Shown piece by piece: positions 8,146-15,605 of a stretch of 64,000 nucleotides of DNA. Numbering within the stretch: the first letter of the stretch is position 1; each line of letters begins with the position of its first letter. The stretch covers positions 124,001 to 188,000 of the forward strand of contig CAVSZA010000014.1 of assembly GCA_963732095.1 (NCBI GenBank), in the 5' to 3' direction. The notes below the pieces were generated by a model. The model was not told the DNA's origin and did no database searches. It was given only the letters and a program-made list of their open reading frames with translations. Origin of the DNA: AP-15 sp963732095 (GTDB taxonomy: Bacteria > Pseudomonadota > Alphaproteobacteria > ATCC43930 > CGMCC-115725). The translations under genes and the position numbers were made by a program.

Positions 8146-8760
8146 GACGGCCCTCCGGCAAACCAGGTCACGAAGACATCGATCATGTCGGGGCTGCGCC
8201 CGATCACTTCGGCTCATTAGCCGGCACCTAATTGCCGGAGCGCTGCGCTCTGGTAGCTGCCGCTGGCCCGACGCACAAAATTCTCGGAATAAGGCGCCGG
8301 CAGATACGTTGGTAGCTTCCGAGAGGTTCAGTAATCGCCCACAGCTCTTCTGCCGAAGGAACGGCTGCTCCGAGGTCGCGCGGCGTCCGGGCCGACGACT
8401 TGCAGCAGTTGCGCTGGCTATCGACCAAACCGGCACCCATTGTTCCAGATCAGCCCGACGTAAATGTCTCGAGATGAATTTCGCGAAAAATTTTTCTGAG
8501 ACGCATGCCGTCCAACACGATTATTCGTATAGGACTCGGAAGAAATCATGCGAAGAGAGGCCCAGTCCAATGGACTAGAGGATTAAGGAGACCTTTGTCT
8601 CGAGGTCGCTTAACGGTGGTTCAGAAAAAATCGCTGATGGGCGCTGTTATCTGCGGGACGGCTGACTGACGCCAGTAGAGTAATAAAAGTCGCGACCCAA
8701 GGGCGCTAGCTGCAGCCGGCGTTGAGAGGGCGGACTTGGCTTTCAGCTGAGGTTCGAGCA
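8146..8760. other. Intergenic stretch, no supported gene
   Basis: About 600 bases with no open frame I can defend. Minus-strand bits near 8160-8440, such as SPDMIDVFVTWFAGG, look protein-like but are interrupted by stops in every frame and I cannot assign them; they may be further remnants of the decayed region upstream. A GACTC (a GANTC methylation site) lies at 8533-8537. Confidence 0.5.
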
Positions 8761-8774
8761 GACAAAATTTTGTC
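8761..8774. promoter_or_regulatory. 14-base perfect palindrome
   Basis: GACAAAATTTTGTC is a perfect 14-base inverted repeat, three bases before a second, CRP-like palindrome. Both lie about 100 bases before a small open frame with a strong Shine-Dalgarno sequence and about 400 bases before ctrA. The binding protein is unknown. Confidence 0.5.
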
Positions 8775-8777
8775 GGC

Positions 8778-8797
8778 AGTGTGACGCAGGTCACACT
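8778..8797. promoter_or_regulatory. CRP/FNR-family type operator
   Basis: The site reads AGTGTGAC-GCAG-GTCACACT, a perfect 8-base inverted repeat with the full TGTGA-N6-TCACA core recognised by CRP-family regulators. It is the best match to any known operator in the window. No CRP-family regulator gene is in the window. The nearest downstream starts are the small frame at 8866 and ctrA at 9195. Confidence 0.6.
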
Positions 8798-8865
8798 ACT
8801 CGATCACGAAGTGTCCGAATGATCGTCAGGCTTGCAGACGTGAGTCGCGAAAAAGGAGGGGGTTG

Positions 8866-9093
8866 ATGTCTCTCATGCTTGAGTTTCGGACACCGCAAAA
8901 CCCGGAGGCGATGTCGGCTGGAACTGGAACAGATTGGTTTTTTCCAACGATAACCTGCCTACCGATGCAATTGACTGCAAAGGTGGAACGACTGCGCGGC
9001 CCAATGGGAAAGCCGCGAAGGACGCCCAATCCACCAGTCACCCAAGCCAATCCCCGCCCACTCGGTTTCGCGATCTTCCGATCGCGAGCGTAA
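8866..9093 (+). CDS. Possible small protein upstream of ctrA
   Basis: A 75-residue open frame beginning MSLMLEFRTPQNPEAMSAGT. The support is a strong ribosome binding site, AAAAGGAGGGG at 8851-8861, ending five bases before ATG 8866, and the two palindromic operators about 80 bases upstream. The protein has no motif I recognise; it is not the SciP/DUF1153 protein often found near ctrA. A hairpin with an 8-base stem TCGCGATC/GATCGCGA lies at 9068-9087 within its last codons, without a T-run. A leader or chance frame is possible. The opposite strand also has a 74-residue frame here without a ribosome site. Confidence 0.35.
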   Translation: MSLMLEFRTPQNPEAMSAGTGTDWFFPTITCLPMQLTAKVERLRGPMGKPRRTPNPPVTQANPRPLGFAIFRSRA

Positions 9094-9100
9094 CAATTCG

Positions 9101-9150
9101 GAATTACCAGTAAACGACTTGTTAACTAATTCTGGTAATTCTGATTAACC
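9101..9150 (+). promoter_or_regulatory. ctrA upstream region: inverted repeat and TTAAC half-sites
   Basis: GAATTACCAG (9101-9110) and CTGGTAATTC (9132-9141) form a perfect 10-base inverted repeat. The 21 bases between contain GTTAAC (9121-9126), and TTAACC follows at 9145-9150. CtrA binds TTAA-N7-TTAA(C) sites and controls its own gene in Caulobacter; here TTAAC half-sites are present but I do not see the exact N7 spacing. The AT-rich patch stands out from the GC-rich surroundings and ends 45 bases before the start codon. Confidence 0.5.
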
Positions 9151-9194
9151 AAGGCCCGCCGGCATGACAACCCGGCCGAAACCCGGAGGTTCCA

Positions 9195-9944
9195 ATGCGC
9201 GTGCTTTTAGTCGAGGACGATGCACAAACCGCAGCCAGCATCAAAATGCTGCTGATTAACGAGAATTTCATTTGTGATACGACCGATCTCGGCGAGGATG
9301 GCCTAGAAATCGGCAAGCTCTACGATTACGATATCATTCTCCTCGATTTGATGCTGCCGGACATCGACGGCTATGAGGTGCTCCGGCGCCTGCGCGCCGC
9401 GCGGGTTCGCACGCCTATCCTAATCCTCTCCGGTCTGGCCGAATTGGACCACAAGATCAAGGGGCTGGGGTTCGGCGCCGACGACTTCCTGACGAAGCCC
9501 TTTGATCGGCGGGAGCTGATCGCGCGCATACAGGCGATCGTGCGCCGATCGAAGGGCCACTCTGAATCGACAATCCGGACCGGAAAGCTGGTCGTCAATC
9601 TCGACACCCGTGTCGTCTCGGTGGACGATCAGCCCGTGCACCTCACCGGTAAAGAATACGGAATCCTCGAGCTGCTCAGCCTGCGCAAGGGCACGACCTT
9701 GACGAAGGAGATGTTTCTCAATCACTTGTACGGCGGCATGGACGAGCCGGAGTTGAAGATCATCGACGTCTTTGTCTGCAAGCTGCGTAAAAAGCTCGCC
9801 CAGGCCACCGGCGGCAGCCATTACATCGAGACGGTATGGGGCCGCGGCTATGTTCTGAGGGATCCAATGCCGCTGCCCGGCACTCCGACAGCCAGTGCCA
9901 GCGCCGACATTTCGGCCGCGCGCCGCAACACGGCAGCAGCCTAA
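9195..9944 (+). CDS. ctrA: Cell-cycle response regulator CtrA
   Basis: OmpR-family two-component response regulator that in alphaproteobacteria controls cell division, replication, motility and surface functions. The receiver domain (residues 1-120) has the acidic pair D8/D9, phospho-acceptor D51 in IILLDLMLPD, and K in FLTKPF. The DNA-binding wing-helix domain has the stretch GKEYGILELLSLRKGTTLTK and MFLNHLYGGMDEPELKIIDV, which is nearly invariant in CtrA and separates it from other OmpR-family regulators. Length 249 residues is a little longer than usual (about 231) because of an Ala/Ser-rich tail. GGAGG lies 8 bases before ATG 9195. It converges on chpT. Confidence 0.95.
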   Translation: MRVLLVEDDAQTAASIKMLLINENFICDTTDLGEDGLEIGKLYDYDIILLDLMLPDIDGYEVLRRLRAARVRTPILILSGLAELDHKIKGLGFGADDFLTKPFDRRELIARIQAIVRRSKGHSESTIRTGKLVVNLDTRVVSVDDQPVHLTGKEYGILELLSLRKGTTLTKEMFLNHLYGGMDEPELKIIDVFVCKLRKKLAQATGGSHYIETVWGRGYVLRDPMPLPGTPTASASADISAARRNTAAA

Positions 9945-9957
9945 CGGCCCGGATGAG

Positions 9958-10701
9958 CTAACCCGGGTCCTTACCGGGAACGATTACCCCGAGCCGGACC
10001 CGTCCGGGTTCCGCGGTCGCGGTCAAAGAGCGCTCGAGCGCTTTGGCGAGCAGCCCAGTGAAGTAGGGCTGCACCGTCCGAGCGGTGAGATCGGCGATGG
10101 GTGTTATGAGCATCAGCGCCTCGCGCGCTGCAGCAGACAGCGCGGCGGGTTCCCCGACCGCTTCGAGGCTGAGCGGGCGGTCGGTCAGAATCAGGCGACC
10201 GCCGCGCGGCAACGCATCGGCCCCGACCGAGAGCAGATTGCAGGCCAGCTTCTGCCAGTCGGGTGACAGCACCCGGATGGCCTCGGCATAATCGCCTATG
10301 ATGTTGGTCGCTGCCAAAAAGCCCGTAGCGATCTCGTGCGGCGGTGGGCCTGCGATCGCGGAGCCCGAGCTGAACCCGTAAGCAAACCGGTAGAATTGCA
10401 GCCGGAAGCGGGCGCGGCGCGCACTCTCGCCGACCAGCGCGACGGCATCGTGCAGGAAAGCCGGGTTGGGCGACGACCCCAGACCAGGATCCTCCTCGGA
10501 GAGCAATTCGACCCCATTATTGATCGCGGCGATGGGCCCGCTTAACTCATGACAAAGGCGCGCCGACAGCAGTTCCACGACCCGCAAATCGATCGGGCCG
10601 GTCGAAGCGGCATACCGATTATCGGGTGAAAAAGATGAGGGCTCGATAGCGTCGACGACAGCCGTTTGCGGTCTGAAAGGGTCTAAACCGTACCGGGCCA
10701 T
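9958..10701 (-). CDS. chpT: Histidine phosphotransferase ChpT
   Basis: ChpT passes phosphate from the sensor CckA to CtrA and CpdR. The protein has the helical dimerisation segment with the phospho-acceptor His in LLSARLCHELSGPIAAINNG (H51), followed by ELLSEEDP, and the degenerate ATPase-like C-terminal domain that does not bind ATP. The length is 247 residues; relatives have 210-230, the extra being a poorly conserved N-terminal stretch of about 35 residues. The stop lies 13 bases from the stop of ctrA in the opposite direction, so the relay donor and acceptor are convergent neighbours. No terminator hairpin is visible between them. Confidence 0.88.
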   Translation of the reverse strand: MARYGLDPFRPQTAVVDAIEPSSFSPDNRYAASTGPIDLRVVELLSARLCHELSGPIAAINNGVELLSEEDPGLGSSPNPAFLHDAVALVGESARRARFRLQFYRFAYGFSSGSAIAGPPPHEIATGFLAATNIIGDYAEAIRVLSPDWQKLACNLLSVGADALPRGGRLILTDRPLSLEAVGEPAALSAAAREALMLITPIADLTARTVQPYFTGLLAKALERSLTATAEPGRVRLGVIVPGKDPG

Positions 10702-10839
10702 CTGCGATCATCCGCACAGGCTGCAAAGCCGTGCTGGTATCACCGCAAGCGTCAGTCTGCCGTCCAGAATTGGACCCACGTTTCCCCAACTGCCCGACGA
10801 AAAATCACCTCGTCTTCCTCAACCCGATTGCGACGGCAT

Positions 10840-11469
10840 TTAGGTCGCGGGGGCCCGGTCGCTTTCGGCAGCGAGGAGCGCCTCGGCGGTCGCGAGGTCT
10901 TCCGGCCGGTTGGCATTAAAGAACGGGTCTATCGGCTCGCTGGGGAAGGTCACGGTCGCGAGGCGGTGGCGCGCCGTCCACACATCGACCTTGCGGACCG
11001 TTTCGTCCACGACAGCGTGGCGCAAGTCTTCGCGCAGCCGCACCGGCCAGAGGCCGATCACCGGATGCGGCTGACCGGCGGACGCTGCGCAAGCGAGGTC
11101 CGCACCGGATTTTTCCAAACCGCCCACGAGCCGTGACACGAGATCTCTCGGCAGGAACGGCGCATCGGTTGCGACGCTGACGATATGAGTACAATCCGGG
11201 CGGTGCTCGGCCGTCCAGTCGAGCCCTGCGAGCACCCCGGCCAACGGGCCGGCATGATCGGGAACGCTGTCGGGCACTATCGAGAGGCCGAAGCTTGCGA
11301 ACCGGTCGGGGTCGCCATTGGCGTTGAGCACGAGTGTTTCGACCTGCGGCCGCATCCGCTCGATCACCCGTTCGACCAGCGGTATTCCGCCGATAACGCG
11401 CAACGCCTTGTCGCCGCCGCCCATGCGGCGGGACTGCCCGCCGGCGAGCAGCAGGCCGACAATTTTCAC
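10840..11469 (-). CDS. mobA: Molybdenum cofactor guanylyltransferase
   Basis: Adds GMP from GTP to molybdopterin to make the MGD form of the cofactor used by formate dehydrogenase and related enzymes. The N-terminal nucleotide-binding signature LLLAGGQSRRMGGGDKAL (residues 6-23) is complete, followed by PLAGVLAGL and the metal/nucleotide segment SVATDAPFLP. At 209 residues it has the usual size. The start is GTG at 11469, overlapping the TGA of fdhD (GTGA), so it is translated as a coupled pair with fdhD. Both deal with molybdenum enzymes, which supports the pairing. Confidence 0.92.
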   Translation of the reverse strand: MKIVGLLLAGGQSRRMGGGDKALRVIGGIPLVERVIERMRPQVETLVLNANGDPDRFASFGLSIVPDSVPDHAGPLAGVLAGLDWTAEHRPDCTHIVSVATDAPFLPRDLVSRLVGGLEKSGADLACAASAGQPHPVIGLWPVRLREDLRHAVVDETVRKVDVWTARHRLATVTFPSEPIDPFFNANRPEDLATAEALLAAESDRAPAT

Positions 11470-12347
11470 GCCGCGTCCTCCTCGACGCTTGCCTTGCGCG
11501 CGAGGCGGGGATGCTCGTCATCAACGGAACGCAGATCGCCGTCGAAGACGATGCGCTCGCTCCCGGCGAGCGCGACGAACCGTTTCCCTTTGGCTCGGCC
11601 GATCAGGGTCAGCCCGGCCTGCCGCGCAAGATCGACACCCCAGGCGGTGAAGCCGGAACGGGAGATCAGGATCGGGATGCGCATCTGCACCGTCTTTATC
11701 ACCATCTCGGAGGTCAGCCGTCCCGTGGTGTAGAAGATCTTGCCCGTTGGGGAGATGTGATGCCGGTGCATGTAGCCGGCGATCTTGTCGATCGCGTTGT
11801 GCCGGCCGACATCCTCCATATAGATCAGCGGCCGGTCCTCCTCGCACAGCACGCAGCCATGGATCGCCCCGGCGGCCAGATAGAGGCTCGGCACGGTGTT
11901 GATCTTGCGGGTCAGCGCGTAAAGCCACGAGGTCCGAAGCACCGCATCCGGGTCAAGCCGGACCTCCTCGAATTTCTCCATCAGATCGCCGAACACGGTG
12001 CCCTGCGCGCAGCCCGAGGTCAGCGTCTTTTTTTTCAGCTTGTCCTCGAAATCGGTCTCGCGGTCGGTGCGGACCACGACCGTCTCGAGCTCCTCGTCGT
12101 AATCGATGCCGGTGATCCGGTCATCGGCGCGCAGCATGTTCTGGTTTAAGAGATAGCCGATGGCGAGATAATCCGGATGATCGCCGATCGTCATCACCGT
12201 GACGATCTCGCGCCCGTTCAGGAACAGGGTCAGCGGCCGCTCCATGACGACGGCGGTATCAACCCGCTGTCCTTCGTGATCGATGCCGGTGACGGTCCGC
12301 GTCAGCCGCGGGTCGTCGGGCCGGGGCCGGACAGCAAATTCTTCCAT
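11466..12347 (-). CDS. fdhD: Formate dehydrogenase accessory sulfurtransferase
   Basis: FdhD hands sulfur from the cysteine desulfurase to the molybdenum cofactor of formate dehydrogenase. Family motifs include GYLLNQNML, TSGCAQGTVFG, and EDVGRHNAIDKIAG. The E. coli enzyme uses a CxxC pair in the flexible loop; here the loop has C113 but G116 in the second place, while a different CxxC (C165-C168, HGCVLC) appears just before the DVGRHNA motif. I start at ATG 12347 (MEEFAVRPRPDDP), giving 293 residues; in-frame upstream ATGs at 12397 and 12464 would overlap the ribosome site and start of the divergent DUF29 gene. No formate dehydrogenase subunit gene is in the window. Confidence 0.9.
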   Translation of the reverse strand: MEEFAVRPRPDDPRLTRTVTGIDHEGQRVDTAVVMERPLTLFLNGREIVTVMTIGDHPDYLAIGYLLNQNMLRADDRITGIDYDEELETVVVRTDRETDFEDKLKKKTLTSGCAQGTVFGDLMEKFEEVRLDPDAVLRTSWLYALTRKINTVPSLYLAAGAIHGCVLCEEDRPLIYMEDVGRHNAIDKIAGYMHRHHISPTGKIFYTTGRLTSEMVIKTVQMRIPILISRSGFTAWGVDLARQAGLTLIGRAKGKRFVALAGSERIVFDGDLRSVDDEHPRLARKASVEEDAA

Positions 12348-12410
12348 ATGCCCGATGATGGGGCGGGAAAGCTTCCGCCGCAAGGCGGCCAATGCCATAT
12401 TGAGGTGGTC

Positions 12411-12893
12411 ATGACAGATCTGAAAACCCTGTATGAAACTGATACGGTTGCTTGGTCCGAGCAACAGGCGACAGCGCTACGCGCCGCCGCTCGGGGAGGT
12501 TCGAACCAGCCTCTCGACTGGGAGAACTTGGCCGAGGAGATCGAAAGCTTGGGCAGGTCGCTCAGACTGGGGTTGCGGAGCCAGTTAGTGCGGATCATTC
12601 AGCACTTAGTAAAGCTAGCGCATTCGCCGGCCGTCGAGCCGCGCGCCGGTTGGCGCCGTACAATCCGCCAGGCGAGGGTGGAGATCGACCTTATACTGGA
12701 TGACAGCCCGAGTTTGAGGCGCGAACTTCCGCGTCACATTAGAGGCGAGACCGACCGGGCTGTTCAGCTCGCAATCAGAGATCTGGAAGAGCACGACGAG
12801 CTTAGCCGACTTGAATTGCCCACACTCCGAAAGGCATCGTTCACCGAGGAGCAGGTTTTGGGGAATTGGTTCCCGGAGGAGCGGCGGGGTTAG
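12411..12893 (+). CDS. DUF29 domain protein
   Basis: A 160-residue protein with the DUF29 pattern: LYETDTVAWSEQQATALRAA near the start, DWENLAEEIESLGRS in the middle, LVRIIQHLVKLAHSP and the second half AGWRRTIRQARVEIDLILDD, ending in VLGNWFPE. DUF29 proteins are helical, common in cyanobacteria and alphaproteobacteria, and of unknown function. ATG 12411 follows GAGGTGG directly. It lies divergent to fdhD with 63 bases between starts, separating fdhD-mobA from moaA. Confidence 0.85.
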   Translation: MTDLKTLYETDTVAWSEQQATALRAAARGGSNQPLDWENLAEEIESLGRSLRLGLRSQLVRIIQHLVKLAHSPAVEPRAGWRRTIRQARVEIDLILDDSPSLRRELPRHIRGETDRAVQLAIRDLEEHDELSRLELPTLRKASFTEEQVLGNWFPEERRG

Positions 12894-12983
12894 CTCGGGA
12901 ATAACCACGACGATATCGGGGGCGACATTCGTGGGCGGCGCCCCTATCTTAACGAGACAAGCCGCGCCGCGAGCGAGCCAGGC

Positions 12984-13976
12984 ATGATCGACCCGTTTGG
13001 ACGAACGATAACTTATCTGCGCGTATCGGTGACCGACCGCTGCGACTTCCGCTGCGTTTATTGCATGGCGGAAGAGATGACATTTCTGCCGAAATCCGAG
13101 CTCCTGACCCTCGAAGAGCTCGACCGGGTGTGCAGCGCCTTCATCCGGCTCGGCGTCAAAAAGCTCCGTCTGACCGGCGGTGAGCCGCTCGTCCGCCGCA
13201 ACATCATGAGCCTGTTCCGCTCGCTCGGCCGACAGATCCGCACGGGCGCGCTCGACGAGCTGACCCTGACGACCAATGGCAGCCAGCTCGCCCGTTACGC
13301 GGGCGAATTGCGCGATTGCGGTGTGCGCCGGGTCAACGTTTCGGTCGACACGCTCGACCCGGCGAAGTTCACCGAGATCACGCGCCGCGGCCGGCTGGAG
13401 GTGGTTCTCGAAGGGCTCGCGGCGGCGAAGGCTGCCGGGCTCGCGGTCAAGATCAATGCCGTGGCATTGCGCGGGGTCAATGAGGACGAGCTCGACGAAC
13501 TCGTGGCATGGACCGGCGCGCAAGGCTTCGATCTCGTATTCATCGAAGTCATGCCGATGGGCGATATCGGCGGGGAAAACCGGCTCGACCAGTACCTGCC
13601 GCTCTCCATGGTTCGCGCGCGATTGCAGCGGCGATGGACACTCGATGAGACGGATTACCGTACCGGCGGCCCCGCGCGCTACGTCACGGTGAGGGAAACC
13701 GGCCGGCGGCTCGGCTTTATTACCCCGTTGACCCACAATTTCTGCGAGAGCTGCAACCGCGTCCGTTTGACTTGCACCGGTACCCTCTTCATGTGTCTCG
13801 GCCAGGAGGATGCAGCGGATCTGCGCACGCCGCTGCGCCAATCCGAAGGCGACGAGGTGCTCGAAGCTGCGATCCGCGAGGCGATCGACCGCAAGCCGAA
13901 GGGCCACGACTTCATCATCGACCGCCGCCACAACCGGCCGGCCATCGCACGCCATATGAGCGTGACCGGCGGGTGA
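12984..13976 (+). CDS. moaA: GTP 3',8-cyclase MoaA
   Basis: Radical-SAM enzyme for the first step of molybdopterin synthesis, converting GTP to 3',8-cyclo-7,8-dihydro-GTP. The N-terminal 4Fe-4S cluster motif is CDFRCVYC (CxxxCxxC), the SAM-binding LTGGEPLVR follows, and the second cluster that holds GTP is formed by CESCNRVRLTCTGTLFMC near the C-terminus. The protein ends in VTGG; the C-terminal glycine pair is needed for catalysis in the family and is present. Length 330 residues is normal. The GTG start of nadK overlaps its stop codon. Confidence 0.95.
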   Translation: MIDPFGRTITYLRVSVTDRCDFRCVYCMAEEMTFLPKSELLTLEELDRVCSAFIRLGVKKLRLTGGEPLVRRNIMSLFRSLGRQIRTGALDELTLTTNGSQLARYAGELRDCGVRRVNVSVDTLDPAKFTEITRRGRLEVVLEGLAAAKAAGLAVKINAVALRGVNEDELDELVAWTGAQGFDLVFIEVMPMGDIGGENRLDQYLPLSMVRARLQRRWTLDETDYRTGGPARYVTVRETGRRLGFITPLTHNFCESCNRVRLTCTGTLFMCLGQEDAADLRTPLRQSEGDEVLEAAIREAIDRKPKGHDFIIDRRHNRPAIARHMSVTGG

Positions 13977-14746
13977 CCACGCCGCCATATCGGATCGCCG
14001 CCGTCGCAGCGGATACCGATCCCGCGCAGCGCGCGCTCAGAGAGCTGTGCAGCCGTTATTCCTGCGTTCCACCGGAGCGTGCCGATATCATCGTGTCGCT
14101 CGGCGGCGATGGCTTCATGCTGGAGACGCTCCACCGTTTCTTGTCCACCGGCCTTCCGATTTACGGCATGCATCTCGGCAGCGTCGGGTTTCTGATGAAC
14201 GCCTACCGGCCCGACGGGCTGACCGAGCGGCTCGCCGCGGCTCAGCCGGTCGTGCTGCATCCGCTCGAAATGATCGCGACCTGCGAGCGCGGCGAGATAT
14301 GCCAGGCGATCGCCTTCAACGAAGTCTCCTTGCTGCGCGAGAGCCGGCAGGCGGCGAAACTTCGCGTCACTGTCGACGGCATCGTGCGTATCGAAGAGCT
14401 GATGGCAGACGGCATTCTGGTAGCGACGCCGGTCGGCAGCACCGCCTATAATCTGTCGGCGCATGGGCCGATCATCCCGCTCGGCGCCGGCATTTTGGCC
14501 TTGACCCCGATCACGGCGTTCCGCCCGCGGCGCTGGCGCGGCGCGCTGTTGCGTCACCACGCGAAAGTCCGCATCGACGCGCTCGAAACCGACAAGCGGC
14601 CGGTCAGCGCCGTCGCCGACTTCACCGAGGCACGCGACGTCGTCGCCGTCGAGATCCACGAGAACCGGCACACCAAAACGACGCTGCTCTACGACCGCGA
14701 GTTCAACCTCGAAGAGCGGGTGATCAAGGAACAATTCGCTTCCTGA
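13973..14746 (+). CDS. nadK: NAD kinase
   Basis: Phosphorylates NAD to NADP with ATP or polyphosphate. The catalytic GGDG motif is in IIVSLGGDGFMLETLH, followed by GMHLGSVGFLMN and FNEVSLLRE with the NE/D motif; the C-terminal GSTAYNLSAHGPIIP completes the active site. The start is GTG 13973, overlapping the moaA stop by four bases, which indicates coupling. With 257 residues it matches the short alphaproteobacterial form. It converges on a methyltransferase gene seven bases away. Confidence 0.93.
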   Translation: MTTPPYRIAAVAADTDPAQRALRELCSRYSCVPPERADIIVSLGGDGFMLETLHRFLSTGLPIYGMHLGSVGFLMNAYRPDGLTERLAAAQPVVLHPLEMIATCERGEICQAIAFNEVSLLRESRQAAKLRVTVDGIVRIEELMADGILVATPVGSTAYNLSAHGPIIPLGAGILALTPITAFRPRRWRGALLRHHAKVRIDALETDKRPVSAVADFTEARDVVAVEIHENRHTKTTLLYDREFNLEERVIKEQFAS

Positions 14747-14753
14747 ACCATCG

Positions 14754-15581
14754 CTAACCGCGGATTGCGGAAAGCGAGAAGGCCAGCGGCAACCATGGCC
14801 TGTCCGGCCAATGATAGAGGCCGGAGGTGTCTTTCACGAGAACCTTGAACATATGCCAGGGCACCGCATTGTGCTCGTGCAACCAGTCCAGCGTCATGCC
14901 CGAGGCGATCAGGCCGGTGACGACGTCGCCCAAAGGGTGGATCCAGTTGTAGATGGTCGCATTGGCGAGCCGAGCATTGGAATCCACGTAATCGTAGCCT
15001 TCCGTGTCGACCACCGGCTCATGTGAGAAGTACGGGGCGGACAAGCCCGGCATGCCGTCCGGAGACCGGGTGGCGTCATCAAAGACGTATGCCGTGGGGT
15101 GGCCTTCGGCGAGGTAGAGCGATCCACCCGGACGCAGCAGCGCCGCGACGATCCGCGCCCATCGAGAGATGTCGGGCAGCCAGCAGATGGCCCCCCAGGT
15201 GACGAACACCATGTCGAACCGATGGGGCGGCGGGATCACCTCCAACGCATCATAGAGGTCCGCATGAACAAAGCGCGCGCGGTGGGTGAGACCGAGCTCG
15301 CCAGCCAGCTGGCGTGCCACCTCGATGGCTGCGGCCGAGAAATCGAGGCCGACTACTTCCGCGCCGCGCTGCGCCAGTGTTAAGCTGTCCGCCCCGAAAT
15401 GGCATTGCAGGTGGGCGAGGCGCTTGCCTTCGACCGGAGGCAGCTCTGCCTCCTCGATGGCATTCAACTTCCCGCGACCGGCCCGCAGGTCGGAAAGATC
15501 GTAGCCGCCCGGACCGACATGAACGCTGACACGCTCGTCCCAATTGGCACGATTGGCGCGATACCACTCGGGTTCGGTCAT
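14754..15581 (-). CDS. SAM-dependent methyltransferase, class I
   Basis: A 275-residue soluble protein with the class I fold. Motif I is LAHLQCHFGADSLTLAQRGA, unusual in having HLQCHFG in place of the common D-G-G, a variant seen in a family of methyltransferases beginning WYxxNRANWDERV. The acidic end of strand 2 is VVGLDFS, motif II RFDMVFVTWGAICWLPD, motif III LLRPGGSLYLAEGHP. The substrate is unknown. It is probably first-to-last in a minus-strand run with the acyltransferase (25-base gap). Confidence 0.8.
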   Translation of the reverse strand: MTEPEWYRANRANWDERVSVHVGPGGYDLSDLRAGRGKLNAIEEAELPPVEGKRLAHLQCHFGADSLTLAQRGAEVVGLDFSAAAIEVARQLAGELGLTHRARFVHADLYDALEVIPPPHRFDMVFVTWGAICWLPDISRWARIVAALLRPGGSLYLAEGHPTAYVFDDATRSPDGMPGLSAPYFSHEPVVDTEGYDYVDSNARLANATIYNWIHPLGDVVTGLIASGMTLDWLHEHNAVPWHMFKVLVKDTSGLYHWPDRPWLPLAFSLSAIRG

Positions 15582-15605
15582 GATGAGATGTGCTCCAGTG
15601 GCCGA

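Noticed and set aside
8160..8440. Protein-like words on the minus strand, such as MIDVFVTWFAGG
   Set aside because: Too short and interrupted by stops; I could not assign a family, so no pseudogene is called.
8826..9050. A 74-residue minus-strand open frame opposite the small plus-strand frame
   Set aside because: No ribosome binding site and no motif; the plus-strand frame has better signals.
12615..13988. A 457-residue minus-strand open frame over moaA
   Set aside because: It is antisense to a gene with complete radical-SAM motifs, its protein has no recognisable motif and its composition follows the codon pattern of the plus strand.
13679..14734. A 351-residue minus-strand open frame over nadK
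   Set aside because: Shadow of the NAD kinase frame; no start context and no motif.
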